Positions 34,775-47,992 of a DNA stretch of 64,000 bases are shown in pieces (positions within the stretch are counted from its first letter, which is position 1; each line of letters starts with the position of its first letter). The stretch spans positions 605,370,709 through 605,434,708 of the forward strand of contig NC_081413.1 of assembly GCF_030272615.1 (NCBI RefSeq), read 5' to 3'. Below the pieces are notes generated by a model. It ran no database searches. It worked only from the letters and a program-made list of their open reading frames with translations, and was not told where the DNA came from. Origin of the DNA: Cryptomeria japonica (taxonomy: Eukaryota > Streptophyta > Pinopsida > Cupressales > Cupressaceae). The translations under genes and the position numbers were made by a program.

Positions 34775-37700
34775 ATGGAAGTTAGATCATCTTCAGTTCC
34801 TATTTTCATTGCAAATCTAATTGTAGTGGAGGTTAAGGACCACCCCATGCCAATTTTCAAATGGTATCCACATGTGGCTACCAAGGAAGATTTGGTTGGA
34901 GCATTTTCTCACGTTCTGGAGGGAGTGGTATATGTAGAAGATGTTAGGGCATATATTCATTGTCATATAGAGCACTTAGGCACTTCAGAGATCAAAGGGA
35001 TGTATATAAATAAACTCATGGGAGAATTTGGTAATATTAAACTGACATATCAACACATTGAAGATCTAGAGTTCACAGATATTCTGGATATTCCTGAGTT
35101 CAAAGATGAAATAGTCAGACTTGTACTAAGAAGAGTACATTTGGAATTCATATGGCTGGACGAACCTTATTAAATCACTAAGGAAGCCATCTGGACAATT
35201 ACTGGCTTGTCATCAATAGGGCAACATCCGAATAAGAAAGTGTCAAATGACTTCGTGAAAAACATCACCGGCCCCACATCTAACAAGAGATCGATGAAGG
35301 TGAGCATTTTCACTGATACTAACATCAAGTATGGCAGCATGATTATAGGGTACAAGGTAACTCAGTCTAATCAACTGAATTCAATTTCCAGTTCATGTAT
35401 TTTGGCTACATATAGGATGATGAGAGAAAATATCAAGTTAGATCTTTGTGGCTAGATGCTTGATGAGTTATTGATCAACTTAGGGAAGATTAAAGTTGAG
35501 AAGAAGGGAACCTTCCAGTATGGAAACATGTTAGTCTACTTAATGCTATACTTTTTGAATGATACTCTTGGTTTTGGTAGGAAGCAATGGGCTTTTGACA
35601 TCCCGATAGGAAGACAACTTAAACAATCAATTGCTGCATTGGGAAGTCTTAGAGATGATAAGGTATGGGGTTAATTCAAGGCTTTTCAAAAATATACGAG
35701 ATCTAGAATAAGAGTACCTGAGCATATAGTAGAGAAACTCTATCGACATATGTTTCATGGTTAAGAAAGATGAGACCCTCATGGAGATAGTCAAGCCTCA
35801 GAAGATTTGGATAGCATAAATGGGCTATGAGGTAGATGCATCAATTCTTGATGCATATGCAAAAATTCTATTTGATGCAGATATAGATGAGGCAGAGTAG
35901 CCCCATGGAACTACACAACAGAAGACTCTTGAGGTTGAAACTGAGTTCAACAGAAAGAAAAGGGAAAAAAAAGAAGGTAATGCAAGCAAATTTGTACAGG
36001 AGGTTTCAAAAGACATTAAGGAACTCATTGATGTTGTCCCATAGAAAGGGAGAAAGAGGAAGGATCTGATAGTTCACATTGAACTTGTGACTGTAGATTC
36101 TGAGTCTGAAGATAACACACCATTAGCATTCAAAAGGGTTGTGAGGAAGAAACTGGAAGAACCTAAAGTGGAAGAAAAGAAACAACTGGTTAGAAAGGTC
36201 ATCATCAAGTCACCAACACAGAAGCAAGCACCTAAAGCCACACCATCAACTACATCTGATTCTACAAGGAGGAGGAAGAAAAGTGACATTGATTTGGCAC
36301 TTGAGACTGGTAATGTAACTATTATTCTACCCAAGACTTGTGCTGAAATTTTTGATGAAATAACTAAGGATGGGATGCTAAAAAATGTTGTTTTACTATG
36401 ATAAGTTAGAGGTTGATGAACAAAGAGAGGTAGGGGAAGCAAACCTTTTATATTTAGATATTTATAAGAAAGCATTAATTGAGATAGAAAATCAAATACC
36501 GATAGAGTTATATAACATGTTAGATGCTAGAAGGTTATCTACTATGCAAAAAGACAAACACATTAAGAGGAAAGAACTTGTATCTATCTGTGATACTATA
36601 GCTCCAGATGAGAAGGAGAAGACAATTGAGGCTACTGACAGAAAGGTTTTAAACAAAAAACACAAAATAACTAGCCTGATGTTAGGAAGAATAAATGAGG
36701 TGATAAAGGAAACACATAAGGATTGGATCAAATTTTTGGGAAAATACAAAGGATTCTTTACTTCACCAGAGACCAAAACCGAGACTGTAGATACACCGGT
36801 TGAAGGAAAAGGTAAAGGAATTATGGGTACTCCATCCACAGTTTTGAAGAACCTCAAGATAGTGGAAATTGAGCCACCGGTTAACAAAAATGTAGAGACA
36901 CATACTGAAACACTGGTTATTACTGAGAACATTGGACATGACACTAACATTGATGACAATTATCCTCTGGATGCTAATGTACAAGTTGAGGATATTGTTC
37001 CTAGAGAGGAACCGATAGTTGCACATACTGCACCAAGTGATGAAGCCACCAATGCAAGTGAGGAGGCAATAAAAGATAAATCACTAGAGAAAACAAGGGA
37101 ATCCGGTAAGGTACCAGTTGGGATCCTATCATTGTTGACAATTGACACTTCTCAAGTTGAAAAGAAATCTATCACGGAGATGATTCCCACAAAGCCGATG
37201 ATTATGGCTGCTCAAAAACTAATGAAGGAGGGATCCACAAACAAGGGGATAATAGATCAGTCAATAACAGTTTTGCACAGATTGGTCCTGGAATGTAAGA
37301 TTGAGAATGAAGCAAGCCCTTTCGGAAAGCTTAAGGTAATAACAGAGCACATCTTAAAAGATTTTCAATCATTACAGCAGATCTCATACTAGAAAGTACT
37401 TGAAAGATTTAGTCTGGCTAAGAGAGATTCTTTTGATAAGATCATTAAGATAGAGAAGAAGAAGATTCAGGAGAAACTTATTCTAACTGAAAATTATTTG
37501 AAATAGTGTACTAACATATATAGGGTATGTTGTAATATAAATATTCTTACATCAAATGTAGATAAGAAGATAAAGAAGATACATGAAAAGATTGCTAATA
37601 TTGCTAACTCTTTTGATGGAATAACTTCACTGACAACATCTATTGATGTACAAATTTTGACTTTGGAGAACCAAATTTCTGCTCTTGAAAAGGAAAGAGA

Positions 37701-37956
37701 TAAGATTATTCAGAGAGCTAGAAGTCTCAGAGGTTTGGTGAGTCCAATATTGGATTCACTTGCTGTAAATAAAAGGGAATGTGTGGATATTCTTGGAAAG
37801 CCCACACCGACAGAAGTCACTGAGAAAGAATCCCTTGTATATTTATTAAGTGGAATTATATCCATCTCCAACACATTGAAAACCGACTAGGATACTTATG
37901 TGGAGTTATTGGAGAAAGCTTATTCAAAAATCTTGAAATTGGTCAAGCTCCGATAA
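34775..37956 (+). pseudogene. ORF2 of element 4: large protein of unknown function, broken
   Basis: Starts at ATG 34775 (MEVRSSSVPIFIANLIVVEV, matching MASSSTPKFIANPIVVEV in element 3) and runs about 1060 codons to TAA at 37954-37956. The frame holds to about 35674 with stops (35171, 35453, 35672), then shifts more than once. Landmarks shared with element 3: GVVYVEDVRAYIHCHIEHLG, KVSNDFVKNITGPTSNKRS, AFDIPIGRQLKQS, a Lys-rich linker, IELYNMLDARR and a C-terminal coiled coil. It is not a known retroelement enzyme. Conservation of two ORFs in two separately inserted elements argues that both mattered for movement. Confidence 0.65.
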
Positions 37957-38213
37957 GACATTTTTGGAGGTATTTAGTGTACAGTTATTATTCTTTGACA
38001 TTACTTTTATAATTTTTGGGAATTGATGTCAAAGGGGGAGTAGTATACATGTGAAAAGAAAAAGAATGAAGAGTTTCATACATTAGGGGGAGTTATAGAG
38101 TTTTTGGAATTTTGAAATATTGATATTTTGCATATTCAGCTTAGGGGGAGTAGGGCGGGATGAAACCGACGGTTGAAACCATGACCATTTTTTACATGAG
38201 TGATGCCATCAAT

Positions 38214-38228
38214 GCCAAAGGGGAAGAT
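38214..38228 (+). other. Polypurine tract of element 4
   Basis: GCCAAAGGGGAAGAT directly before TGTTGG of the 3' LTR. Confidence 0.75.
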
Positions 38229-38547
38229 TGTTGGAAATCAACACTCTATTAGTTGGTTTCATTATGTTGTCATTAATGGCAACATGATATTGGGTTCCGG
38301 CTTCATATGGTGTACCAGCAGGCACTTCATAGAATCTACATCGGTATAGACACCAACAGGATAGAAGATATCTTTGGTCATTGCAAATGCAGGACGACAT
38401 GGTATAACAAAGGTCATTAGTATTGGAGGCCGACACATCTTGGATCGGGCATCAAGAAATTATTTTAATACTTATTTATTTATGTTATCTGGCCGACATC
38501 TAATATGATATTGTATATATCTTTGTAAGCTGACAAAAGGCATAAAG
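38229..38547 (+). repeat. 3' LTR of element 4, first part
   Basis: Begins TGTTGGAAATCAACAC; cut after TAAAG by copia element 5. Confidence 0.9.
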
Positions 38548-40066
38548 TGTTGGCATTATAACAGAAAAGAAGAGACTATTGGCATTTCAATAAGGATATT
38601 GAGAAGGTTATTGATGATTATTGATATAACTGATTAAGGATGTTTACTGTCTTACCAATATTATTTTGTCATTGATGTCAAGAAATTGATTTTCTGATTT
38701 AGTATGATGTTGTCATATCTTAAGAAGTATGTTTTGAAGAGAATTAAGATGTCGGTAAAAGACACAGAAAGAATGTGATGAATAAGAGGAGGAATAAGTT
38801 ATTCAATGGGCAACTATTACCGAGTTAGACAATGATGAGATCATGATGTTTAGATTGTTTTGATATCCTACTTATGCTATTGTTTGTAAGGTTAATACTA
38901 TACTATGTTACCTACTATGTTATCGCACAAGGAACCTAGTCAGTAAACCCTAAGGAACCTAGTCGGTAAACCCTAAGGTTAGCGCTATCGGTTAATGAAG
39001 GCGGAATGTCTACCGAGTGAAGTTTAGTATTTACCGAGTTGAAACCAAGTAATAATAGAATGCATTGGATGAATACATGCGTTATTTAATGATGGAAGCT
39101 GATGAGTTAGATATGATTAAATGATTGATACAACGTGTATGAAGTTTATTAAGGATCTATGGCATTGAAAGATCAGCAGAAAGATCTACAGCTCAGATTG
39201 AACCGCAATACCCTAGTACAAGTTCCAAGGCGAGGTAAAACATTTTCAGATCGAAAGGATACATTGAACCTAGTCAAGATTGAAGATCTGATGGCTATGA
39301 TTGATCATGGGAAATGTGATCAAAAAGATTAAGTGGTTAGCAAATTGTTTATAAATAAGGAAATGTTGATAAACAATGTATACGGGCAAGTGTAAGCACA
39401 GGGATGCTACATAGTGATTACCAGGCACAGAAGCTTGAAGACCTGTTTGAATAACAGAGTAGAGGAGCCCAGTAGAGGGACAAGATAATTCCTATGATTA
39501 GATTGTATTGAGAAAATAAGAATCTACTTTAGCAATTTAGATGCAAAGTTGCAGACATACTCATTACTGTTGTTTATTTGTAAATGACAGAAAATCTCTT
39601 AACTGAGTGGACTTAACAGTCTTATTTGTAAATCCTCTAGCAAGGTGACATTCTGATTGAGTGTTTGAAACCCTTTAACAAGGTCACCTCTAACAAGGTG
39701 AAGATCCTAACAGATCTGAGGGAAATCCCTTAACCAGGTCACATCTAGCAATGTGTTTGTAATCTTTAACAGGATTTTCTTTTAACCAAGCATACTCTAG
39801 AAGAGTATATTTCTTAGTGGTTCCGAAATCCCATAGTGGTTTTTCCCTATTTGGGTTTCGACGCTAAATCTGGTGTTATATGTTTTGTGGTGTTATCTGT
39901 TTATAAGTTTGCATGTTAACAGTTTTTGGTTAAGTTGCTGAAGTATAAGTTACCGAAGTTGAATCTGTTGATTTATGGAAGTTTAAGTTTGTATGATTCA
40001 CCCCCCCCCCTCTCATCTTGATTAACTATTGGCATCTATACTTTACATCAAGTATCAGAACTAACA
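38548..40066 (+). repeat. 5' LTR of copia element 5
   Basis: 1519 bp, TGTTGGCATT to GAACTAACA. Rich in ACCGAGT and AAGGTGA motifs; its GTGGTTTTTCCC..TTTGGGTTTC segment near 39835 corresponds to the shared LTR module. Confidence 0.95.
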
Positions 40067-40068
40067 AT

Positions 40069-40080
40069 TGGTATCAGAGC
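40069..40080 (+). other. Primer binding site of copia element 5
   Basis: TGGTATCAGAGC two bases after the 5' LTR; consensus initiator tRNA-Met site. Confidence 0.9.
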
Positions 40081-40177
40081 ATTGGACTCTAGAAGAAAAG
40101 TTTAAAGGTACTTAAGGAAAAGATCCAAAGATGTATTAGAGGGATGCACTGAAGCTGAAGAAGTCAAGTTTCTCTAG

Positions 40178-43100
40178 ATGGCAGAAAAGGATGAAGCTAC
40201 ACCTATCAGAAATTGGAGAATATGTTGTATATTATCTGGAGAATTATTTCATTACACCTAGCACCTATTAGGAATTGGAGAATATGTTGTATATTATCTG
40301 GAGAATGATTTCATTACACCTAGCACCTATCCATTAACAATGGAAGAGATAAAGGCAAAGAAAGAATATATTCAAGTAATGATTGAAATAACATCTACAT
40401 TGACCGACTTAGAGTTTAATGATCTAGAAGGCTGCAATGATGCCAAGGCAATGTGGGACAAGCTCATATCTGTGTATGGTGGTGATGAACATGTTCAAAG
40501 AGCAAAAGTGGATAGTCTAAGAGGACAACTTGAATCTATGAGAATGAATGAAGGTGAGAACATAACCCAGTATAGTACAAGGTTAAAGGAGATTGTCAAT
40601 CAAATCAAAGGAGCAGGAGGAACCATTGAAGAGAAGGATGTCACAAGTAAGTTTTTAAGAACCCTTCTACCTGCTTATGCAATCTGAGTCTCTGCAATCA
40701 ATGAATTGAGGTCTATACCCAATATGCCAGTTTCTTTGGATGCTACTATTGGTAAGCTACATGCATTTGAGTTAAGTAACTTTGATAACAGTGGGTCTTT
40801 GGTAAATAAAGTTGAGTCTGCATTTAGTTCTTTTCATCTTGATGAATCTGATGATTACAATGATAGAAAGTATAAGTATTCTGATGGGAATCACAGTGGA
40901 GCAAGTGAAAGATTTCACAAAAACATGGAGGAGGTACACAAACTTTATGAAGAAATCAGAAAGCAAGAAGAGTTTAAAGCACTATTAGCCAGAAGGCTAC
41001 CGAGAGGAAAAGGTAAGTACAAAGGAAAGTTGCCTTTGAAATGTTTTAACTGTGATAGAATAGGACATATGGCTTCTAATTGTCCTGACAAAGAATCCAG
41101 TGAAAAGAGAGATTACCGAGATGACAGACAAAAAGATAATCATTATAGAGGACACCGAGACTTTAGAAGAAGAGATAAAAAGACATGTCTAATAGCTGAT
41201 GAGGAATCTAATGATGATAAATTAGATGAAACTGATACATAGGAAGTTGTTTATGTGGCTACCAAAGATCGATCAGATGAAGAAAGGTATGAAGAAAAAG
41301 ATTTAATATCTCACATAAATACTAATGATTCTTGGATCATAGATAGTGGATGCTCACATCACATGATAGGTGATAAACGCAAGTTTGTTATATTAGAAGA
41401 TTATGATGGAGGTTATGTAAGATTTGGTAATGATGCACCATGTCTAGTGAAAGGTAAAGGATCTATTACACTTCTTGACAATGCTAAATGTGATGATGTT
41501 TATTGGGTTGAAGGTTTGAAATACAATTTGTTGAGTGTAGCACAACTAAACAATATAGGATACCGAATAGAGTTTCAGAAAGGAATTGTCAAAGTTCATG
41601 ACAAGCATAGAAAGTTAGCAACTACCGGGACACAAACAAAAGGTAACACATTTCACCTTGACTCAACTCGGAATAAATGTCTATATGCAAAGATAGATGA
41701 TACCTGGTTATGGCATAAAAGGTTTTGTCATGTAACTTTTGATAATCTGATCAAAATAAGCAAGAAGCACCGAGTAAAAGGTCTACTGAGTCTTGAAAAA
41801 CCTGAGAATGCTATGTGTCGAGGATGCTAGATGGGTAAGATGACAAGATCAAGCTTTACAAGTAAGTCCTACACTTCTAAAGGAATTTTAGATCTAGTGC
41901 ATACTGATCTTTGTGGTCCTATGAAAGTTCAGAGTTATTATGATGATAAGTATTTCATATTATTTGTGGATGATTACTAAAGGATGATGTCAGTAATATT
42001 TTTAAAAGAAAAATTAGAAGCTTTTCAAATGTTTAAATGGTACAAGGAAAGAGTTGAAAATGAAACAAGAAGATAACTGAAATGTCTTAGATCTAATAGA
42101 GGAGGAGAGTTCACCTCTGATGAGTTCAACTTATTCTGCAATGACCATGGTATAAAAAGACAAGTCTCTACACCAAGAACTCCACAACAAAATGGAATTG
42201 CTGAGAGAATAAATAGATTTGTTGTAGATTGTGCCAGAACCCTGATGACTGAAAAGAAAGTGCCACAAACATTTTGGAGAGAAGCAATAAGCACAACAAT
42301 TTACACCCTGAACTGAGTACAACTGAAGAAAGGAACTTTGAAGACACCATATGAAATCTGGTATGACAAGAAACCTAATGTAAGTTACTTTAAAATCTTT
42401 GGAAGTAGATGCTATGTTCACAAAGATGACAGAAATGGTAAGTTTGATCAGAAAAGTGAAGAAAGAACATTTCTTGGTTATTCTTCTACAAGCAAAGCTT
42501 TTAAATGTCTGATCAAATCATCTAACAAAATACTAGAAAGTGCAAATGTGAAAATTGATGAATTTTTAGAAAGAAATGATGAAGGAAACTCCAAAGAACC
42601 AGAAGATTATGAAGGATTTGTATATGTTCAACCGAGAAGTCCTACCGAGAAAATTGCTGAAGAAAATGAAGAGAATATCCAGTTACCGAGTGATGAAGAA
42701 GATCATACAGAACCTATCGAGCCTATATTAGCCAAATATGTTAGAAGACATCATGCATCAAGTCAGATTATAGGAGATAAGGATGATCCAATGATGACAA
42801 GGAACAAACTGAGATAGAACACATGTCTAATATCTAAATTTGAACTGAGAATAGTGAAAGAGGCATTTAACAGTGAAGATTGGGTAAATGTTATGATAGA
42901 AGAGATTGATCAAATCAAGAAGAATGACACATGGACACTAATCCCAAGACCAAAGGACAAAAATGTGATTGGTACTAAGTGGATTTTCAGAAACAAGCTA
43001 AATGAAAAAGGTGAGGTCATTCAAAATAAAGCAAGACTAGTTTGCAAAGGTTATGCTCAAGAAGAAGGAATAGATTATGGTGAAACCTTTGCACCTATGG

Positions 43101-44380
43101 CTAGACTTGAAGGAGTAAGAAAATTTTTGGCATATGCTGCTTTCAAAAATTTCAAGGTATATCAAATGGATGTCAAATCTGCATTTTTGAATGGTATACT
43201 AGAAGAAGAAGTTTACATTGAACAACCTGAAGGATTTGTTGAAGACAAGAGTAAAGGTCAAGTATGTAAACTAAACAAAGATTTATATGGTCTGAAACAA
43301 GCACCTAGAGCATGGTATGAAAGATTGCACTCTTATTTAATCAAGATTGGTTTTATAAGGACAAGTGAAAACAACAATATCTACATGAAGAGAGATGAGG
43401 ACAATGGAATATTGATTTTAGCCATATTTGTTGATGACATTATATTTTGTGGAAATGACTCTTTATGCAAGAACTTTGGAAATGAAATGTGCAAAGAATT
43501 TGAGATGTCATTAATCGATGAAATAAAGTATTTTATAGGTCTACAGATACTGCAAATGAAAGATGAGATTTTCATTACTCAATCCAAGTACATAAAGGAA
43601 ATCTTGAAGAAATTTGGAATGGAGTATTCAAAACCAGTAAGTACTCCTATGACTACCAACTATAAACTATCAAAGAATGATGAATCTGCATTTGTTGATG
43701 AGACACTTTACTGATCTATGATTGGAAAGTTACAATATGTTGTTCACAGTAGATCAGATATAGCACATGCAGTAGGTATTGTAGCAAGATTTTCTACAGA
43801 TCCCAAGGAAACACATATGATAGCAATCAAGAGAATTTTCAGATACTTGAAAGGCACTAAGGATTATGGCTTAGTATATGAAAAGAGGAATAATTTTGAT
43901 TTAAAAGTTTATACTGATGCTAATTGGGCAGGCAACATTGATGACAGGAAAAGCACAAGTGGAGGAGCTTTCTGTTTAGGAGAAAGACTAGTAAGTTGGC
44001 TTAGCAAGAAACAAGTATGTATTTCACAGTCAACAATAGAAGCTGAATATGTTGCTACAGCATTGAATTGTACCAATATAGCATGGATCAAATAGCTGTT
44101 GGAAGGCCTAAATGAGAAAGTTACCGAGCCAGTAACTATATTCTGTGATAATACTAGTGCCATTAACATTTCAAAGAATCCTGTAATGCACTCTAAGACA
44201 AAGCACATCTCTATCAAATATCATTATCTTAGAGAAGAAGTTCAAGAGAAGAAAGTAGCATTGGAATATGTTAGCTCAAAGGAACAAATAGTAGATATTT
44301 TCACCAAGCCACTGCCAAGGGACACTTTTGAGTATCTCAGAAGTAAGTTAGGGGTCCTACCCCTATCTTCTACTCACTGA
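40178..44380 (+). pseudogene. Gag-pol polyprotein of copia element 5, many nonsense codons
   Basis: From about 40274 to the TGA at 44378-44380 the frame is continuous but has nine stops (for example 40685, 41240, 41828, 42815, 43712, 44093) and no frameshift. Order: gag (YGGDEHVQRAKVDSLRGQL), CCHC knuckle (CFNCDRIGHMASNC), protease (DSGCSHHMIG), GAG-pre-integrase (LWHKRFCHV), integrase (HTDLCGP, LRSNRGGEF with the second Asp changed to Asn, PQQNGIAER), reverse transcriptase ([19 protein letters not shown]), RNase H (YTDANWAG) and C-terminus IFTKPLPRDTFEYL. The gag start is uncertain: the first ATG (40178) is followed by a 62-bp duplication and the usual LDGTNY-type beginning is absent. Confidence 0.93.
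40201..40324. repeat. 62-bp tandem duplication in gag of copia element 5
   Basis: 40201-40262 and 40263-40324 are nearly identical (ACCTAT, AATTGGAGAATATG, CATTACACCTAGC). The length is not a multiple of three, so it puts a stop (TAG near 40259) in the first-copy frame. Confidence 0.9.
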
Positions 44381-44720
44381 CCGAGTTCAGTGAAAGCATA
44401 AATTCAATGACTCTAAAGAATACCTTTTAGGAGTTGATGCTGATTTACACACTTTAGGAGGTTTTCTAAAGGTGTGCAGGAAACAATAGCAAGGAACGGG
44501 AATTGAAGACAAAATGCTCTGACCAAGACTGAGTTGATACCGAACAACAAAGGAATTACTTCACACAGGAAGAAAATATGTATTAGTTTTCTTTTGGCAT
44601 TATTGTCAAAGGGGGAGAAGACTAATGTATGGGGGAGAAGACTAATGAAAGGGGGAGAGCATCACAGCAATCTGAATTCGAATCATTTAGGTCAAATCAA
44701 TTGGTTTTGCCATTAATGCC

Positions 44721-44732
44721 AAAGGGGGAGAT
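44721..44732 (+). other. Polypurine tract of copia element 5
   Basis: AAAGGGGGAGAT directly before the 3' LTR; extra GGGGGAG tracts at about 44610, 44630 and 44651. Confidence 0.88.
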
Positions 44733-46235
44733 TGTTGGCATTATAACAGACAAGAAGAGATTGTTGGCATTTGAATAAGGATATTGAGAAGGTTGTTGAT
44801 GATTATGGATATAACTGATTAAGGATGTTTACAGTCTTAACAATATTATTTTGTCATTGATGTCAAGGAATTAATTTTCTGATTTAGTATGATGTTGCCA
44901 TATCTTAAGAAGTATGTTTTGAAGAGAATCAAGATGTCGATAAAAGATACAGAAAGAATGTGATGAATAAGGGGAGGAATAAGTTATTCAATGGGTAACT
45001 ATTACCGAGTTAGACAATGATGAGACCATGATGTTTAGATTGTTTTGATATCCTACTTATGCTATTGTTTTTAAGGTTGATACTATACTATGTTACTGAG
45101 CAAGGAACCTAGTCGGTAAACCCTAAGGTTATCACTATTTGTTAATGAAGGCGGAATGTCTACCGAGTGAAGTTTAGTATTTACCGAGTTGCAACCGAGT
45201 AATAAAAAAATGCATTGGATGAATACATGCGTTATTTAATGATGGAAGCTGATGAGCTAGATATGATTAAATGATTGATACAACGTGTATGAAGTTTGTT
45301 AAGGATCTATGACATTGAAAGATCGACAGAAAGATCTACAGCTCAAATTGAACCGCAATACCCTAGTACAAGCTCCAAGAAATGTATGCAAGTTCCAAGG
45401 TGAGGTAAAACATTTTCAGATCGAAAGGATACATTGAACCTAGTCAAGATTGAAGATCTGATGGCTATGATTGATCATGGGAAATGTGATAAAAAAGATT
45501 AAGTGGTTAGCAAATTGTTTATAAATAAGGAAATATTGATAAAAAATGTATGCGGGCAAGTGTAAGCATAGGGATGCTACATAGTGATTACCAAGCATAG
45601 AAACTTGAAGACCTGTCTGAATAACAGAGTAGAGGAGCCCAACAAAGGGATGAGATAAGTCCTTTGACTAGATTGTATTGAGCAAATAAGAATCTGCTTT
45701 AGCATTTTAGATGCAAAGTTGCAGACATACTCATTACTGTTGGTTATTTGTAAATGACAGAAAATCTCTTAACCGAGTGGACTTAACAGTCTTATTTGTA
45801 AATCCTCTAGCAAGGTGACATTCTGATTGAGTGTTTGAAACCCTTTAACAAGGTCACCTCTAACAAGGTGAAGATCCTAACAGATCTGAGGGAAATCCCT
45901 TAACCGGGTCACATCTAGCAATGTGTTTGTAATCTTTAACAGGATTTGCTTTTAACTGAGCATACTCTAGAAGAGTATATTTCTTAGTGGGTCTGAAATC
46001 CCATAGTGGTTTTTCCCTATTTGGGTTTCTACATTAAATCTAGTGTTATATGTTTTGTGGTGTTATCTGTTTATAAGTTTGCATGTTTAATAGTTTTTGG
46101 TTAAGTTGTTGAAGTATAAGTTACCGAGGTTGAATCTGTTGATTTATGGAAGTTTAAGTTTGTATGATTCACCCCCCCCTCTCATCTTGATTAGCTATTG
46201 GCATCTATACTTTACATCAAGTATCAGAACTAACA
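44733..46235 (+). repeat. 3' LTR of copia element 5
   Basis: 1503 bp, paired with 38548-40066; followed by the target duplication TAAAG. Confidence 0.95.
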
Positions 46236-46240
46236 TAAAG

Positions 46241-46854
46241 TTGTATAGGGTATATAGGTCTGTTAGGTAGATCATTTTATAATATGGAAGATAAAGATAT
46301 AGATGTATAGGGACATGGACATGGAAATGTAATGTGAAATCATTCTGAGAGACTATGCATTTGAGGAATTCATTGTAAGGGTTATTCTGGTATATAGGTT
46401 CAGGGTTTTAACCGGAACAGGTAGAGCTTAAACCAGAGCTATATTATAGCATAGGAGATGCTATATTAAGTAGTTCATACTTCTCTGGATTGTTGTCTGG
46501 ATTGTTATTTAGTCAGTGAGGCTCCTATTGTATTTGAACAATGTGCTCTAAGTTGTAAGCCTTTCTTGCAAGTGCAGGCCCATTATATATTGTAATATCT
46601 CTTCATATGACTAGTGAATTGGTATTGTGCATCACAAATCCCACCATGGTTTTTCCTCTTTGAGGTTTTCACGTATAAATTTGTGTGTTATATTTCTCAT
46701 TCATGTGTTTGGCTTATTGGTTGCATTACTTTTTTCAATTCCACTTATACTGGTATACCGCTTGGTGTATGAATATTTTGTTAAGATTAAAATCTACTAT
46801 TCTGGTATAACATTGATTCACCCTGCCCCCTCTCAGTGTTATTGGTTTCCAACA
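46241..46854 (+). repeat. 3' LTR of element 4, second part
   Basis: Resumes at TTGTATAGGG after element 5 and ends GGTTTCCAACA. With 38229-38547 it gives 933 bp, close to the 920 bp of the left LTR. Confidence 0.88.
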
Positions 46855-47303
46855 TCGATAACAACTGGTTATCATTCCATGCTTCACCGATCTACAACAA
46901 CGATCTGCAATTTCCATAGCAAATAATAATAAAAATTTACCATCGTTAGAGTCAATGTCATTGACAAGTAGGTTGTTATAGTGATAGATTTCCTAGTCAT
47001 TGATCATAGGCGGAAGAGTAGAGCGGGTGGTCGCATCCAGTGAAAATTTCCTAGGTTCCATGGCTAGAATCATATAGGTTGTATTGGAATAAACAGTGTT
47101 TCCCACCAGGAAACTAGACTTTTCTTTACCATACCATACGATACCACCTATGCTAATATTAAACTCTCACATGTCATTGGGTTTTAGCTCCTCAAGCTCC
47201 ACAAAAGACAGATCGAAATAGTATAAACCAATCTGGTCAAAATCCCAACTCCAATAGATTTTTGTGAAGGAAGCATTGGTGGGAACCCACGCAATGCTCA
47301 TCA

Positions 47304-47992
47304 CTGCACACGCAACCAAAAAAAACACAAAGACCAAAGCAAGCTAAAACCAAGCAGATAATTAAGACATGACCACTAAACATAAAAACCAAAAAAACAT
47401 ACAACATCCAACAATCTGTGAAAGACAACGAAGGAATGGAAGGAATGGTCTACTAAGTGGAAGCATTATCATCCTGTCATTCATGGAAAAGAACTTTAAC
47501 TTTTTCAAAAAAAGAAAGCTTTTTGTTAAAATCTTGTGACTGAATCTGGAATAGCCTTAACAAATAGGTGAGGGGTTCAATCTAGCAAAGGAAACTCCAG
47601 TGTCTCTTTCGATGTGCCTTCCTTTTCTCTATCTCCTCCTGGATATAGTAAGATTTATTTTACATCAATATTTTTTATTATATTCTATAATCTATCATCT
47701 TGATGATCAGTGAGAGTGTTATCCAATGGATCAGCTGCTCTCTATTATCACGGAGTATGTGATCAGATTCAATTCAGCTACTCTCTATTATTCTCATAAT
47801 GGATCATGGAATGCCATGAGATTCAATATAGTAGCTCTTTATTATTTTGATGATAGATTACTAAATATGATAATATACATACAAAACAATTCTATATAAC
47901 CGAATCAAAAAATGATAATGTATGAAAATTTCATAACTTTTAATATAAAATTGCTATAAATTGTTTTTAATGTAGGGGATAAAAGTTGCAAC
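47304..47992 (-). other. Intron-like spacer in the malectin-like pseudogene
   Basis: No coding similarity seen. It ends with an acceptor-like TGTGCAG before exon 3. The missing middle of the malectin-like domain would be expected around here. Confidence 0.45.

Larger units (their letters stand above)
38548..46235 (+). mobile_element. Ty1/copia LTR retrotransposon 5 (full length, decayed), nested in element 4
   Basis: LTRs at 38548-40066 and 44733-46235 begin TGTTGGCATTATAACAG and end AACTAACA. The target duplication TAAAG lies at 38543-38547 and 46236-46240. Primer site, one gag-pol frame and a polypurine tract are in the standard order. Both ends of the host LTR continue exactly across the insertion, so it is younger than element 4. 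Confidence 0.95.
32310..46854 (+). mobile_element. LTR element 4: non-autonomous relative of element 3, interrupted by copia element 5
   Basis: Left LTR 32310-33229. Right LTR in two pieces, 38229-38547 and 46241-46854, because element 5 is inserted in it. The primer site follows the left LTR and a polypurine tract precedes the right LTR. ORF1 and ORF2 match those of element 3, in opposite orientation on the chromosome. No protease, integrase, RT or RNase H motif lies in its own internal region. No target duplication was recognised (left flank near AAATT, right flank TCGAT), so one edge may be rearranged. The left LTR starts TT rather than TG. Confidence 0.82.

Noticed and set aside
36492-37148. 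- ORFs opposite ORF2 of element 4 (also 35825-36475)
   Set aside because: Antisense shadows; the + frame matches element 3.
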